From positions 1,984,001 through 2,048,000 of the forward strand of contig NZ_CP034562.1 in assembly GCF_003970675.1 (NCBI RefSeq): a stretch of 64,000 nt of DNA. The letters run 5' to 3'. The position numbers were made by a program, and so were the translations under genes. The stretch comes from Flammeovirga pectinis (GTDB lineage: Bacteria; Bacteroidota; Bacteroidia; Cytophagales; Flammeovirgaceae). The notes beneath the pieces were generated by a model. The model saw nothing but the letters and a program-made list of their open reading frames with translations, did no database searches and was not told the origin of the DNA. Positions 17,196 to 27,400 of this stretch are shown piece by piece (the stretch's first letter is position 1; each line of letters begins with the position of its first letter).

Positions 17196-17269
17196 TATAA
17201 TAGTAAATGATTAAAAAGTTTAGAGTTTATCTATCAGAAAAATACACGATAAAATTCAAATATCACAAT

Positions 17270-18322
17270 TTATTGCGTATATAGTTTAAGAATCATCTTA
17301 AAAACGTCGAGACCATCCATTTCACACCTAACATTTGTGTTTAAATAAGAAATATCCCATACTAAGTAGTTACTATCTTTATCTATTGTTAGATATAAAT
17401 TATAATCTGGTGTATCCGATTTAACACATCCCTCTGATAAGAATTTCTTATCAATCCAAGAGATTCTTAATCTTGTTTCTTCACTTAAATTAACGGTAGA
17501 ATCAATTGAAATAGTATAAGAAAACAAAGTTTTATCAGCACAATAATTAAAAGTACCTTGTTTGGTATCAAAACCAATATTTTTATTGCTGAAAACACGA
17601 GCTATATCACCTCTAGAAACAATAGCATCTGGCGTACCAACAACACATTTTCCATTTTCAAGAATCCACATCTTATCAGCTATTTGAAGAGACATTTCTA
17701 CCTCATGCGTTGATAAAAGAATTGATTTATGACGTTTTCTTGCAATTCTTTTTAATAATTGAAATATTTCAATTCTATTAATTAGATCAAGATGAGCGGT
17801 GGGTTCATCAAGTAAGATCAAAGATGTATCTTGAGCTATTGCTCTTGCAATCATTACTTTTTGTCGTTCACCGTCACTTAATTCAGTGATTTTTCTTTCA
17901 ATTAAATGTATAGCTCCTACATCTTCAAGTGCTTGTATTACTAAAGCATCATCTTTTTCAGATAATTTACCCCACCAATTCACATAAGGATAACGTCCCA
18001 TCATTACAGTTTCCCTTACTGATAAATTGCCCACAATCTGAACATTAGAAAATACAAAACTCAATACCTTAGATTTTTCAATATTAGAATAATCTAAAAT
18101 ATTTCTCTCTTCTATCTTAATATCACCACTTATAGGAACAAGCTCTCCAGAAAGTGTTTTTAATAAAGTTGATTTCCCTACTCCATTAGGTCCAAGTAAG
18201 GCAATAAAATCTCCTTTCTCTAAAGTTAAATTAGAGAAGTCTCCAATTACAGTTTTCACTTTATTTTTCTCGTAATAACCTGTCTGTAAACTTGTGCTTT
18301 TAAGAACAATATCATTCTGCAT
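17270..18322 (-). CDS. Iron/cobalamin-type ABC transporter ATP-binding protein
   Basis: The 350-residue ATPase shows Walker A GPNGVGKST (~44-52), signature LSDGERQ (~148), Walker B LILLDEPTAHLD (~168) and the H-loop STHEVE. This is the FecE/BtuD/HmuV group, which energises uptake of siderophores, heme or cobalamin. Family members are usually ~250-270 residues; about 90 extra C-terminal residues (from ~260) match no domain I recognise. The ATG overlaps the permease stop by one base (TAATG), so translation is coupled. No substrate-binding protein gene lies beside it. Confidence 0.92.
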   Translation of the reverse strand: MQNDIVLKSTSLQTGYYEKNKVKTVIGDFSNLTLEKGDFIALLGPNGVGKSTLLKTLSGELVPISGDIKIEERNILDYSNIEKSKVLSFVFSNVQIVGNLSVRETVMMGRYPYVNWWGKLSEKDDALVIQALEDVGAIHLIERKITELSDGERQKVMIARAIAQDTSLILLDEPTAHLDLINRIEIFQLLKRIARKRHKSILLSTHEVEMSLQIADKMWILENGKCVVGTPDAIVSRGDIARVFSNKNIGFDTKQGTFNYCADKTLFSYTISIDSTVNLSEETRLRISWIDKKFLSEGCVKSDTPDYNLYLTIDKDSNYLVWDISYLNTNVRCEMDGLDVFKMILKLYTQ

Positions 18323-19356
18323 TATTTCCGTCCTTTTAACATGGCTAATATAACAATTGGTGCTCCTATTAAAGAGGTAATTGAATTAATTGGCAATACA
18401 ACTCCTGAGCTATTTACATGAGAAATGATATCGCATATTAATAAACCACCTGCACCAACAACTGCACTTAATGGAAGTAATTTGAAATGATCGGATGATT
18501 TAGAAATCACTCTAGCAATGTGTGGAGCAGCTATTCCTACAAAACCAATTGGTCCACAAAAACCTGTAATACTTCCCGCCAAAATACTTGCCGAAAATAT
18601 TGTCAACAATCTAAATTTTGACACCGACAAACCCATACTTTTGGCATATTGTTCGCCTAAGAGCATTAAATTCATCGATTTACAAAGATAAACGCTAACT
18701 AGCACACCTAATAAAGTTAGTAGTGACAAGATCAAAATTTGATCATATACTATCCCTCCAAGGCTGCCAAACGTCCATAATATATATTCTTGTAATTGAT
18801 CTGGGTGACTAAAATATTGGGCAATCCCAACTAATGACGAAGCAAGTGCTCCCACCATTATCCCAACGATTAAAAGAGCTACATTATCTTTAATTTTATG
18901 AGCAACAATTAATATTAAAAACATAACCAAACCTGCTCCTACAGAAGAAGCAATTACTGTTAACCATGCTCCTAAATTTTGTAAATATGCTATGGAATTT
19001 ACACCTAATCCTATTCCAGATGAAAGTGAGATAAGTGCTACTCCTAAAGATGCTCCAGAGTTTATCCCAAGAACAGAAGGTCCTGCCATAGGATTTCTAA
19101 ATAATGCTTGCATTAATAATCCACTAACTGCTAAACCTACCCCAGCTAATATTGACACCAAAGCTTTTGGAATTCTGATTAACCAAAGAATATTATAAAC
19201 TCCTTCATCTATCATTTCTGAATGAAATAAAGCTCCAAATATATCAGAAATTGAAATTTGTGTAGAGCCAACGCTTACATTGAGAATAAACAATGGAATT
19301 ATGGCAACCCATAAGAGTAGAATCTTTACTTTTAGATCAATTACTTTCAAATTCAT
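18322..19356 (-). CDS. FecCD-family ABC transporter permease
   Basis: The 344-residue integral membrane protein has about nine to ten helices. Family hallmarks are visible: RIPKALVSILAGVGLAVSGLLMQALFRNPMAGPSVLGINSGASLGV near residues 60-105, and FCGPIGFVGIAAPHIARVI near 265-285, the cytoplasmic loop that contacts the ATPase. It forms the inner membrane channel with the downstream ATPase. It starts 50 bases from a divergent HAD-hydrolase gene, so the promoter must lie in that short gap. The TonB receptor at 4997 could feed such a system but is 12 kb away. Confidence 0.93.
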   Translation of the reverse strand: MNLKVIDLKVKILLLWVAIIPLFILNVSVGSTQISISDIFGALFHSEMIDEGVYNILWLIRIPKALVSILAGVGLAVSGLLMQALFRNPMAGPSVLGINSGASLGVALISLSSGIGLGVNSIAYLQNLGAWLTVIASSVGAGLVMFLILIVAHKIKDNVALLIVGIMVGALASSLVGIAQYFSHPDQLQEYILWTFGSLGGIVYDQILILSLLTLLGVLVSVYLCKSMNLMLLGEQYAKSMGLSVSKFRLLTIFSASILAGSITGFCGPIGFVGIAAPHIARVISKSSDHFKLLPLSAVVGAGGLLICDIISHVNSSGVVLPINSITSLIGAPIVILAMLKGRK

Positions 19357-19405
19357 AGCACGAACTTACATATTTGATTAAAATAAATACATAAGATTTA
19401 TCATA

Positions 19406-20047
19406 ATGAAAAAAAATATCACTTTACTCTTTGATTTTGATGGTACTATAGTCGATTCAATACAGGTTGTAAAGTCTATAATAGAAGATCTAGCGCCTCT
19501 CTATCATTTAAAAATTGATAAATCCTCTTTAGACGATTTAAAAGAAAAAGGAGCAAAAGATATTATCAAACTGATTGATTTAAAATGGTGGAAACTTCCT
19601 TTTTTTGTGTTTCATGTTAAAAGGAAAATGACAAAAAGAATTGATGAAATACTCTTATTCGATAATATAAAAAATGAATTAATTAGCTTAAATAATGAAG
19701 GCTATAGAATTGAGATTTTAAGTAGTAATGATCCTAAAACTATTAAAAGATTTTTACTCAAAAATAATATGACTTCTCTTGTTGCTCATATATATAAAGC
19801 AAGTGCATTGTTTAAAAAACACACCCTCTTAAATAAGATAAAAGAAACCACCTCTAATCAGATACTATATATTGGTGATGAAGTTAGAGATATCGATGCT
19901 TGTAAAAAAAGTAATGTTCCAATTGTTGCTGTAACATGGGGTTATAACTCATCTAAAATATTAAATAAAAGTAAGCCAGAATACATTATAGAAAAACCTA
20001 ATCAGTTATCTAAAGTAATTAATGATTTTAGTACTAGTAACAACTAA
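19406..20047 (+). CDS. HAD-superfamily hydrolase
   Basis: A 213-residue cytosolic protein. Motif I is LLFDFDGTIVDS (residues 8-19, the DxD nucleophile), motif II is the Ser in EILSSNDPK, motif III a Lys in the following helix, and motif IV is ILYIGDEVRDIDACKKSNVP. A helical cap (~20-85) makes it subclass I, like phosphoglycolate phosphatases. The substrate cannot be assigned. It is followed by a -7 box at 20054, so the next gene has its own promoter. Confidence 0.88.
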   Translation: MKKNITLLFDFDGTIVDSIQVVKSIIEDLAPLYHLKIDKSSLDDLKEKGAKDIIKLIDLKWWKLPFFVFHVKRKMTKRIDEILLFDNIKNELISLNNEGYRIEILSSNDPKTIKRFLLKNNMTSLVAHIYKASALFKKHTLLNKIKETTSNQILYIGDEVRDIDACKKSNVPIVAVTWGYNSSKILNKSKPEYIIEKPNQLSKVINDFSTSNN

Positions 20048-20053
20048 AATATG

Positions 20054-20061
20054 TATTTTTG
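20054..20061 (+). promoter_or_regulatory. -7 promoter box for the penicillin acylase-family gene
   Basis: TATTTTTG fits TAnnTTTG and begins seven bases after the HAD stop, 33 bases before the ATG at 20094. Confidence 0.45.
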
Positions 20062-20093
20062 TAAGACTAAATTTAAAATAACAAATACAGTTC

Positions 20094-22544
20094 ATGAGAT
20101 CCTCAATAGCAGGTATTATTTCAGCTTTTACATTTTTTTGTATTGTTGCCCTCGACTCAAATATTAAGAGTTTACCTCCATTAGGTAGATTTTTAGATCC
20201 ATTTCAAGGTTTTTGGCAGAACGAAGTCCGTGATGAAAAGCTACCTGAAACACTTACTTTGCCTACAATGATTTCGGATGGTACAGTATTTTACGATTCA
20301 ATTCTTGTACCTCATGTGTATGCTGAAAATGATCATGATTTATACCTTCTTCAAGGATATATAACTGCTAGACACAGACTTTGGCAAATGGATTTCATAT
20401 CTAAAGTTGCTTCAGGTCGTTTATCTGAAATTCTTGGAGATAAATTTGTGAATTTTGATAAAGGAATGAGGAGACAAGGTCTGCAATTTGGTGCTGAACA
20501 ATTTGTAGAAACTATAAAGAATGATAAGAAAATGATCTCTTTGATTAATGCTTATTGTTCTGGGGTAAATGCTTACATCGATGAATTAAATTACTCTGAC
20601 TACCCTGTTGAGTATAAATTCTTTAATTACAAACCAGAACATTGGACTCCCTTAAAAGTAGCATTAGTTTTTAAATATATACAGTATAGTCTAAGTGGGC
20701 CGGATAATGACTTTGAAAACTCTAATTCGTTTCAACTATTAGGTAAAAAGAATTTTGACTTACTCTTCCCTGAGATTTTACCTTTTCAAGAAACTATTGC
20801 ACATAACGATTCTGTTTGGGCGAATATCCAACCGTTAAAAGTTAAAGTTCCTACTGACTACAAAATGTTATCTGGTTTAAGAAAACATGCCATAGAAAAA
20901 GAAGATCCTGATAACGGAAGTAATAACTGGGCTATAAGTGGTGCTAAGACATTAAATGGCAATCCCATTCTTTGTAATGACCCACACCTAACATTATCTC
21001 TCCCTTCTATTTGGTTTTCAATTCAATTAACCTCTCAAGAATCCAATACTTTAGGCATGTCAATTCCTGGTGTACCTTGTATAATTACAGGGGCAAACCA
21101 AGATATTGCTTGGGGAGTTACAAGTGCAAGAAGAGATGATAGAGATTGGTATAAAATATTATTTCAAGATAAAAGCCAAACACATTACCTCATAGATAAT
21201 TACTGGGACAAAGCAGAGTTACGCATCGAAGAAATTAAAATAAGGGAAAAAGATCCTGTAATGGATACCGTTAGATATACTAAATGGGGGCCTGTTATTT
21301 ATGATAAATCTTTTGGTCAAACAAACCAGAAACAAGGATATGCATTAAGATGGAGTGGTCATGACCCATCTAAAGAACTAAAAGCAATTTATAAAATAAA
21401 CAAAGCAAAAGATTATACTGAATTCAACGATGCTTTAAAGTACTTTTTTGGTCCTGCTTTAAATTTTGCATTCATATCAAATACAAATACTATTGCTATG
21501 AATATCCAAGCACGTTTTCCAAATAGATGGAAAGAACAGGGGAAATTTGTACTAGATGGAACTCGTTCAGATACTAAATGGCAAAGTTATATACCACAAG
21601 AGCATAATATTTCTGTTGTTGACCCTAAAATTGGTTACGTTAGTTCTGCAAATGAGCATCCCGCAGGAGAAAATTACCCTTACTATACCTATGGGCAATA
21701 TTATGAATATTACAGAAATAGAAGAATCCATGATTTGTTAGACAGTGCACAAGAGTTAACTGTTAGTGATTTAGGGAATATGATGAATGACAATTACAGT
21801 CTATTTGCAGAAGAAAACCTTCAGTTCTTGTTAAAACATATAAATCTTAATAACCTAAGTGATGAAGAACAAAGTGTTTTTAATCTTCTAAGAAACTGGG
21901 ATTACAAATATTCTCCGGGAGAAATTCATTCTATATATTTTGAAGAATGGGCGAAAAGCATAATGCAATTAGTTTGGGACGAATTCCATGAACATCCAAC
22001 AAAATCGTATGCAATTCCATCAAGAGCAAATACATTTTATTTATTAAAGAATAACCCTAATTTCTCCTTTTTTGATGAATTAGAAACTTCAAAATCAGAA
22101 TCTATTGATGATTTGATAAATGAAAGTTTCTCTCTTTCTATTAAGAAAGTAAACAAATGGAAAGAAGAAAATTCTGAAGAAGATTTAAACTGGTCGAACT
22201 ATAAACACACTACTATTCAGCATTTAGGAAGACTACCCGGCTTTGAAATTGATAAACTAAAAAGCGGTGGCTACAAAGGAATTATTAATGCCATGAAAGA
22301 AAAACATGGACCAAGTTATAGAATGCTAGTTGAGATGACGAAAAATGGACCCGTTTGTTACCAAGCAATCCCTGGTGGACAATCCGGAAATCCAGGAAGT
22401 CCTTATTACGACAATATGGTACCTTATTTTGAAGAAGGTAAATTGTTTAAGGTCAATTTCTATAAAGCAGAAGATTTTAAAAATAGTGATAATCCCCCTA
22501 CTTCATTATTGAAAGTAGAAGAAATAAAGAAATTAAATGAATAA
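20094..22544 (+). CDS. Penicillin acylase family protein (Ntn amidohydrolase)
   Basis: The precursor has 816 residues and an N-terminal hydrophobic segment (IAGIISAFTFFCIVALD). The family signature ITARHRLWQMDF is near residue 90. The autocleavage site DPDNG|SNNWAISGAKT places the N-terminal nucleophile at about Ser276, so maturation would give alpha (before) and beta (after) chains with a spacer removed. NDPHL and the oxyanion-region Asn follow. Homologues act on penicillins, N-acyl homoserine lactones or other acyl amides; the substrate here is unknown. Location is probably periplasmic or membrane-anchored. The 3' end overlaps the next gene by 8 bases, implying co-translation. Confidence 0.9.
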   Translation: MRSSIAGIISAFTFFCIVALDSNIKSLPPLGRFLDPFQGFWQNEVRDEKLPETLTLPTMISDGTVFYDSILVPHVYAENDHDLYLLQGYITARHRLWQMDFISKVASGRLSEILGDKFVNFDKGMRRQGLQFGAEQFVETIKNDKKMISLINAYCSGVNAYIDELNYSDYPVEYKFFNYKPEHWTPLKVALVFKYIQYSLSGPDNDFENSNSFQLLGKKNFDLLFPEILPFQETIAHNDSVWANIQPLKVKVPTDYKMLSGLRKHAIEKEDPDNGSNNWAISGAKTLNGNPILCNDPHLTLSLPSIWFSIQLTSQESNTLGMSIPGVPCIITGANQDIAWGVTSARRDDRDWYKILFQDKSQTHYLIDNYWDKAELRIEEIKIREKDPVMDTVRYTKWGPVIYDKSFGQTNQKQGYALRWSGHDPSKELKAIYKINKAKDYTEFNDALKYFFGPALNFAFISNTNTIAMNIQARFPNRWKEQGKFVLDGTRSDTKWQSYIPQEHNISVVDPKIGYVSSANEHPAGENYPYYTYGQYYEYYRNRRIHDLLDSAQELTVSDLGNMMNDNYSLFAEENLQFLLKHINLNNLSDEEQSVFNLLRNWDYKYSPGEIHSIYFEEWAKSIMQLVWDEFHEHPTKSYAIPSRANTFYLLKNNPNFSFFDELETSKSESIDDLINESFSLSIKKVNKWKEENSEEDLNWSNYKHTTIQHLGRLPGFEIDKLKSGGYKGIINAMKEKHGPSYRMLVEMTKNGPVCYQAIPGGQSGNPGSPYYDNMVPYFEEGKLFKVNFYKAEDFKNSDNPPTSLLKVEEIKKLNE

Positions 22545-22935
22545 AAATATCATAGTAAATGGTACAGCAATATTAATTACTGCTAGTTTACTTCAAGTAA
22601 TGTTTCCATGGTGGATTATTACAGTTCCTTGCTTTATATTTGGTGCATTTAGAGATACAAATAAATTTCTAAATAGCTTTTTAACTGGCTTTGTAAGTAT
22701 TGCACTTCTTTGGGGTACTTATGCTGCATTAATTCAACTGTATACTGGTTCCGAACTTAGTAGTCGTATTTCTATTATGTTCCATTTGCCAAGTAATGAT
22801 TTTGTCGGTATCGTAAGTGCTTTAATTGGTGGTTTTGTAGGTGGTTTATCTGCTCTTTGTGGTGATTTGATAAATTGGTCTTCTACTGATCTTACTCCTA
22901 GTAAAGCCAACAAAGTAGAAGAAGAAAGTTTATAA
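22537..22935 (+). CDS. Small integral membrane protein
   Basis: The 132-residue protein has about four hydrophobic segments (IIVNGTAILITASLL, WWIITVPCFIFGAF, FLTGFVSIALLWGTYAALI, FVGIVSALIGGFVGGLSALCG) and a charged C-terminal tail. It overlaps the end of the acylase gene and is probably translated with it. The Gly-rich last helix is a common packing feature. No family is recognised with confidence and no function is claimed. Confidence 0.7.
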   Translation: MNKNIIVNGTAILITASLLQVMFPWWIITVPCFIFGAFRDTNKFLNSFLTGFVSIALLWGTYAALIQLYTGSELSSRISIMFHLPSNDFVGIVSALIGGFVGGLSALCGDLINWSSTDLTPSKANKVEEESL

Positions 22936-22983
22936 ATCTTAAAATCGAATTCGATATTTTCACATACTATCTTACTATTTATT

Positions 22984-23013
22984 TTTGTTTAGATAATCAG
23001 CACATTATATTTG
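22984..23013 (+). promoter_or_regulatory. purB promoter
   Basis: TTTG at 22984-22987, an 18-base spacer, then TATATTTG at 23006-23013. This is the most complete -33/-7 pair noticed in the window, 42 bases before the purB ATG. Confidence 0.65.
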
Positions 23014-23054
23014 CCACTTGATCAGTTTTTCACTTAAAAATTCCAATTATAAAA

Positions 23055-24398
23055 ATGGAACTAAACGAACTCACAGCAGTATCACCAATTGATGGCAGGT
23101 ACAGAAGTAAAACTTCATCATTATCTAACTATTTTTCAGAATTTGCTCTGATAAGATATCGTGTTTGGGTTGAAATCGAATACTTTATCGCTTTATGTGA
23201 GTCACCACTCCCTCAACTAAAAGACTTTGATAAGTCACTTTATCCATCTATTCGTAAAATCTATCAAGAATTTACAAACGAAGATGCAGTTAAAGTAAAA
23301 GACTTTGAACGTGTCACTAACCATGATGTTAAGTCAGTTGAGTATTTTATTAAAGAAAAATTTGATCAATTAGGGATTAAAGAACAAAAAGAATTCGTTC
23401 ATTTTGGTCTTACTTCTCAAGATGTAAACAACACTGCAATTCCTTTGTCACTTAAAAATGCAAATGTTGAAGTTGTTCTACCAATGTTAGAAGAAATCAT
23501 TGGTTTGGTTGATTCTTTAGCTAACGATTGGGCTGAATACCCAATTTTAGCATTAACACATGGTCAACCTGCATCTCCATCTAGATTAGGTAAAGAATTC
23601 AAAGTATTTAGCTACAGAGCTACAAAACAATTAAATGCATTAAAGCAGATTCCTTATTCTGCTAAATTTGGTGGTGCTACAGGTAATTTCAATGCTCATC
23701 ACGTTGCTTACCCAACTATTGAATGGGTTGATTTTGGTAACGAATTTGTAAACAATACGTTAGGATTAGATCGTTCTCAATTTACAACTCAAATTGAAAA
23801 CTATGATAACCTTGCTGCATTGTTTGATGCATTTAAAAGAGTAAATACAATTTTGATAGATATGTCTAGAGATATCTGGCAATATGTATCAATGCGCTAC
23901 TTCAAGCAAAAAATTAATAAGAATGAAGTTGGTTCATCTGCCATGCCTCATAAAGTAAATCCTATTGATTTTGAAAATGCGGAAGGTAACTTGGGTATTG
24001 CAAATGCTTTATTAGAGCATTTATCAGCAAAATTACCAATTTCAAGATTACAAAGAGACTTAACGGACTCTACTGTATTAAGAAATATTGGTGTACCATT
24101 AGGACATATATTAATTGCTTTGCAATCGTTGAAAAAAGGTCTAAACAAATTAGAACTTAATGACGCACAATTAAAAGCTGATTTAGAAGATAACTGGGCA
24201 GTTGTTGCAGAAGCAATCCAAACAGTTCTTCGTAGAGAAGGTATTCCTAACCCTTATGAAATGCTTAAAGATCTTACTCGTAAAAACGAAAAAATTACAG
24301 AGTCAAGTATCCAAGTATTTATTGATGGTTTAGCTGTTTCTGATGCAATTAAAGCTGAATTGAAAGTAATTACTCCTTACAACTATACAGGTTTATAA
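23055..24398 (+). CDS. purB: Adenylosuccinate lyase
   Basis: The 447-residue enzyme cleaves SAICAR and adenylosuccinate, releasing fumarate, in purine synthesis. It opens with ELNELTAVSPIDGRYRSKTSSLSNYFSE, the N-terminus of the longer E. coli-type PurB. It has the catalytic His region LALTHGQPASPSRLGKE (~170) and the superfamily signature GSSAMPHKVNP (~293-303). The ~450 length agrees. It works as a cytosolic tetramer. It is flanked by its own promoter (22984) and terminator (24420), a single-gene unit. Confidence 0.96.
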   Translation: MELNELTAVSPIDGRYRSKTSSLSNYFSEFALIRYRVWVEIEYFIALCESPLPQLKDFDKSLYPSIRKIYQEFTNEDAVKVKDFERVTNHDVKSVEYFIKEKFDQLGIKEQKEFVHFGLTSQDVNNTAIPLSLKNANVEVVLPMLEEIIGLVDSLANDWAEYPILALTHGQPASPSRLGKEFKVFSYRATKQLNALKQIPYSAKFGGATGNFNAHHVAYPTIEWVDFGNEFVNNTLGLDRSQFTTQIENYDNLAALFDAFKRVNTILIDMSRDIWQYVSMRYFKQKINKNEVGSSAMPHKVNPIDFENAEGNLGIANALLEHLSAKLPISRLQRDLTDSTVLRNIGVPLGHILIALQSLKKGLNKLELNDAQLKADLEDNWAVVAEAIQTVLRREGIPNPYEMLKDLTRKNEKITESSIQVFIDGLAVSDAIKAELKVITPYNYTGL

Positions 24399-24419
24399 GC
24401 ATCTATCTTATATAAATTA

Positions 24420-24453
24420 GGGTGATATACTTCTTGGTATATCACCCTTTTTT
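24420..24453. terminator. Terminator between purB and the sensor kinase
   Basis: An 11-base stem (24420-24430 with 24437-24447), a 6-base loop and a T-run follow purB; the leftward kinase gene ends at 24456. Confidence 0.88.
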
Positions 24454-24455
24454 AA

Positions 24456-27400
24456 TTATTCCATTTCAGTCATTAAGAATTCTACAAAGAAAGAAGATCC
24501 TTCTAGTTCTTTTGTTTCGAACCAGATACTACCTCCCATCTGCTCAACTCCTCTTTTGGCTACAGCCAACCCAATCCCTGAACCAGTCTCCTTAGTAGTA
24601 AAGTTAGGTACAAAAACTTTTGTTTGAACATCTTCCGGTATTCCCATTCCGTTATCAATAATTGTTACGATAGCCTTTTCGCCATTCTCGTATAAATCAA
24701 CTATAATTTTAGAAGGAATATCTTCTTTAGCCGCTTGAATGCCGTTTAACATCAGGTTATTTAAAATTCTTGCTGTTAATTTCTCATCTCCTTCAACCAT
24801 CACATCATGCCCAATTTGCGTATCAGAAAAGTGAATATCTGACTTACTAGAAAGCAACATTATATTTTCTCTAATCACTTTCGAGATATTAAATGTTTCT
24901 CTTTTAGGAACAGGCATTGTAGCAAAAGAAGAGAATGATGTTACAATACCACTCAACGTATCTACTTGATTGATAAGCATTTTTGTAGCTTTCATTAGTT
25001 TCGGGTTTTCATCCGATTTCGCTACTCTTTCTAATTGCTGCAAATAAAGTTTCATTGGTGTAAGAGGATTTTTAATTTCATGAGCAACCTGTTTTGCTAC
25101 ATCTCTCCAAGCACTTTCTCTCTGTGATCTATCAAGCTCTTTTTTAGATTCTTCTAATTTTGCAAGCATTTTATTGTACTCACCTACTAACTGACCAAAT
25201 TCGTCGTTTGCTGTATATGATATTGGTTCATTCTTTTTACTTAATGTTATCCTATTCAACTCAGGAATAATCAATTTTATAGGGTTTAATAATGATAGAG
25301 CAGCATAATGTACAATTGGTAATAAGGTCAAGAATAAGATAGAAAAGATCATCATAATAGTAGTAATCACTTCTATAGACCTATCATCAAATCTATTTAA
25401 TGATTTAAAGAAAGGTATACTTACTACACCCATAACTTTACCAGTATTAAATGCCTTTATACCAATATATGAAGTGTTATATTCTAGATTACCTATGCGT
25501 TCTTTTAAGACTAACCTTGTCTGTTTATTTTGCATTATTGCAATATAAGCCTTAGGATTAATCTCTTTACTTAGTAAGTTTTCATCAAATATTTCAATAT
25601 CTGAAGCTGCCTTTAATTTTCCTCTTCTATTATAAAACCTAATATCTGCTTGCATCACATTAGACAACTCATCAATTAGAACATCTAATTTTAAATTATC
25701 ATCATTAGAATACAGTTTATTGATCTCGTTATTTTGAAATAAATTACTAGCTACTGTTTGTCCCTTTTCTAAATATTGTCTTTGAACATCATTTTTAGTG
25801 GAGTTAACCATTACAGAACCCATTACAAAGGCTAATATTAAGAGTGGTAAAAAGATTGCCGCATTTAAATATAGTTGCACTTTTGTAGAAAATGATCGTC
25901 GATATTCATTTGGATTCCTAAAATAATTCACCAAATTAAAAATTGTAAAAATTAATATTATAAGTACAGTAAAATAAGCAGAGAAACTCTTAAAGTAATC
26001 TATAAATGCAAATCGTTTAGATGAGATCACCACTATCCTATTATTAGAGCCAGGTAGCATTAAATGTTCATAGCCTTTATACTCTACACTACTTACTAAA
26101 TTTTCTCTATCTCGTGAATAAGTTTCCTTTAGAAAACTGTTTGAATAATTATAATCTCCTGAACTGAAAATTAATTCTTGTCTATAGAAAATTGCATATG
26201 AGTATTCTTCTTGTCTAAAGTTAACATCAAAGTCTTCGTCTAGAATAGTTGATTTAAATGATTTACCGGTCAAAGATTTTGGGTATAATGCTATTAAACA
26301 GAACCCTAATGTGTCCGTTTTTTCAAATCTGTCTACAATTGGTATATCACATAAATAACTAAAAGTACCTTGCTGCAAGTTCATTTTAGAGTTTAACCCG
26401 TATTTTGGCTTCTGCTTCTCGTAGAAATTCTCCTTTAATTGCTGATAAGAACTTTCGTTATTTAACGTTTGACCATTATCAAATGAAATATTTATTTTGA
26501 CATCAAAACGATTACCAAACCATTCTGTTAAATCATTCTTTATTGATTTTGTAGCAACAGTTGCTCTACCTTTATTCAAAAAGGCCATGGCATCAATTAT
26601 CTGATTATCATTTTTAACACCATTTATTGTTTCTTGTAAATATGCCCTCAAAAGTGCATCGTTTTCAGTAAGTTTTGATGCAAATTTTTGTTTAAAAACT
26701 TCGTCGTTTCTAATCTGTAGATTCTCCGTAATAAAGGCTCCAAGAAGGGAAAAGAAAACAATTAAAGACATTAAATACATTACTGCCGGGAATTTACCGA
26801 TCGATAGATATTTAGGAGTATCTAATAATAGTGTAATGCCTATAAAAATTGCAATAATGTTAATCAATAAAATATTAAAGGTATCGTAGCCTAATTGGAA
26901 TGCAAATACGATTACAATCGAGATTAACATTGCTAATGATTTGCTATAAAAATCTAATCCCCAGCAGATTAATTTAAAAAATAAATGTGCTATAAGCCCC
27001 ATTAATATGAAACCCGAAATTATTATTACTTGAGCAAATATCTCTGGGACAGTAATATCTAAAAGACTAAATTTCAAAGATAAATCCCCTGCTTTTGCAG
27101 ATACATGGATAAATATTTCTTCAAATCCGGCTACAATAAAGAAAAAACTAACGATTAAAATGACGCTAATTGTAATCTTAAATTTCTTCTCTAATAAATA
27201 AATAGATTTAATTGAAAATAAACTCGTGAAATTGGTACTTAACCATCTAAATATTATTATCGCAAATAGGATATCGAGGAAAATAATACCTAATGAATCC
27301 CATTGTTCTAATACGGAATCGTCTATTTTACTTAAAATATTATATTCGTACTTAATTATATTACTTGATAAAACATCTGCTACAATTGCATGTAAAGAAA

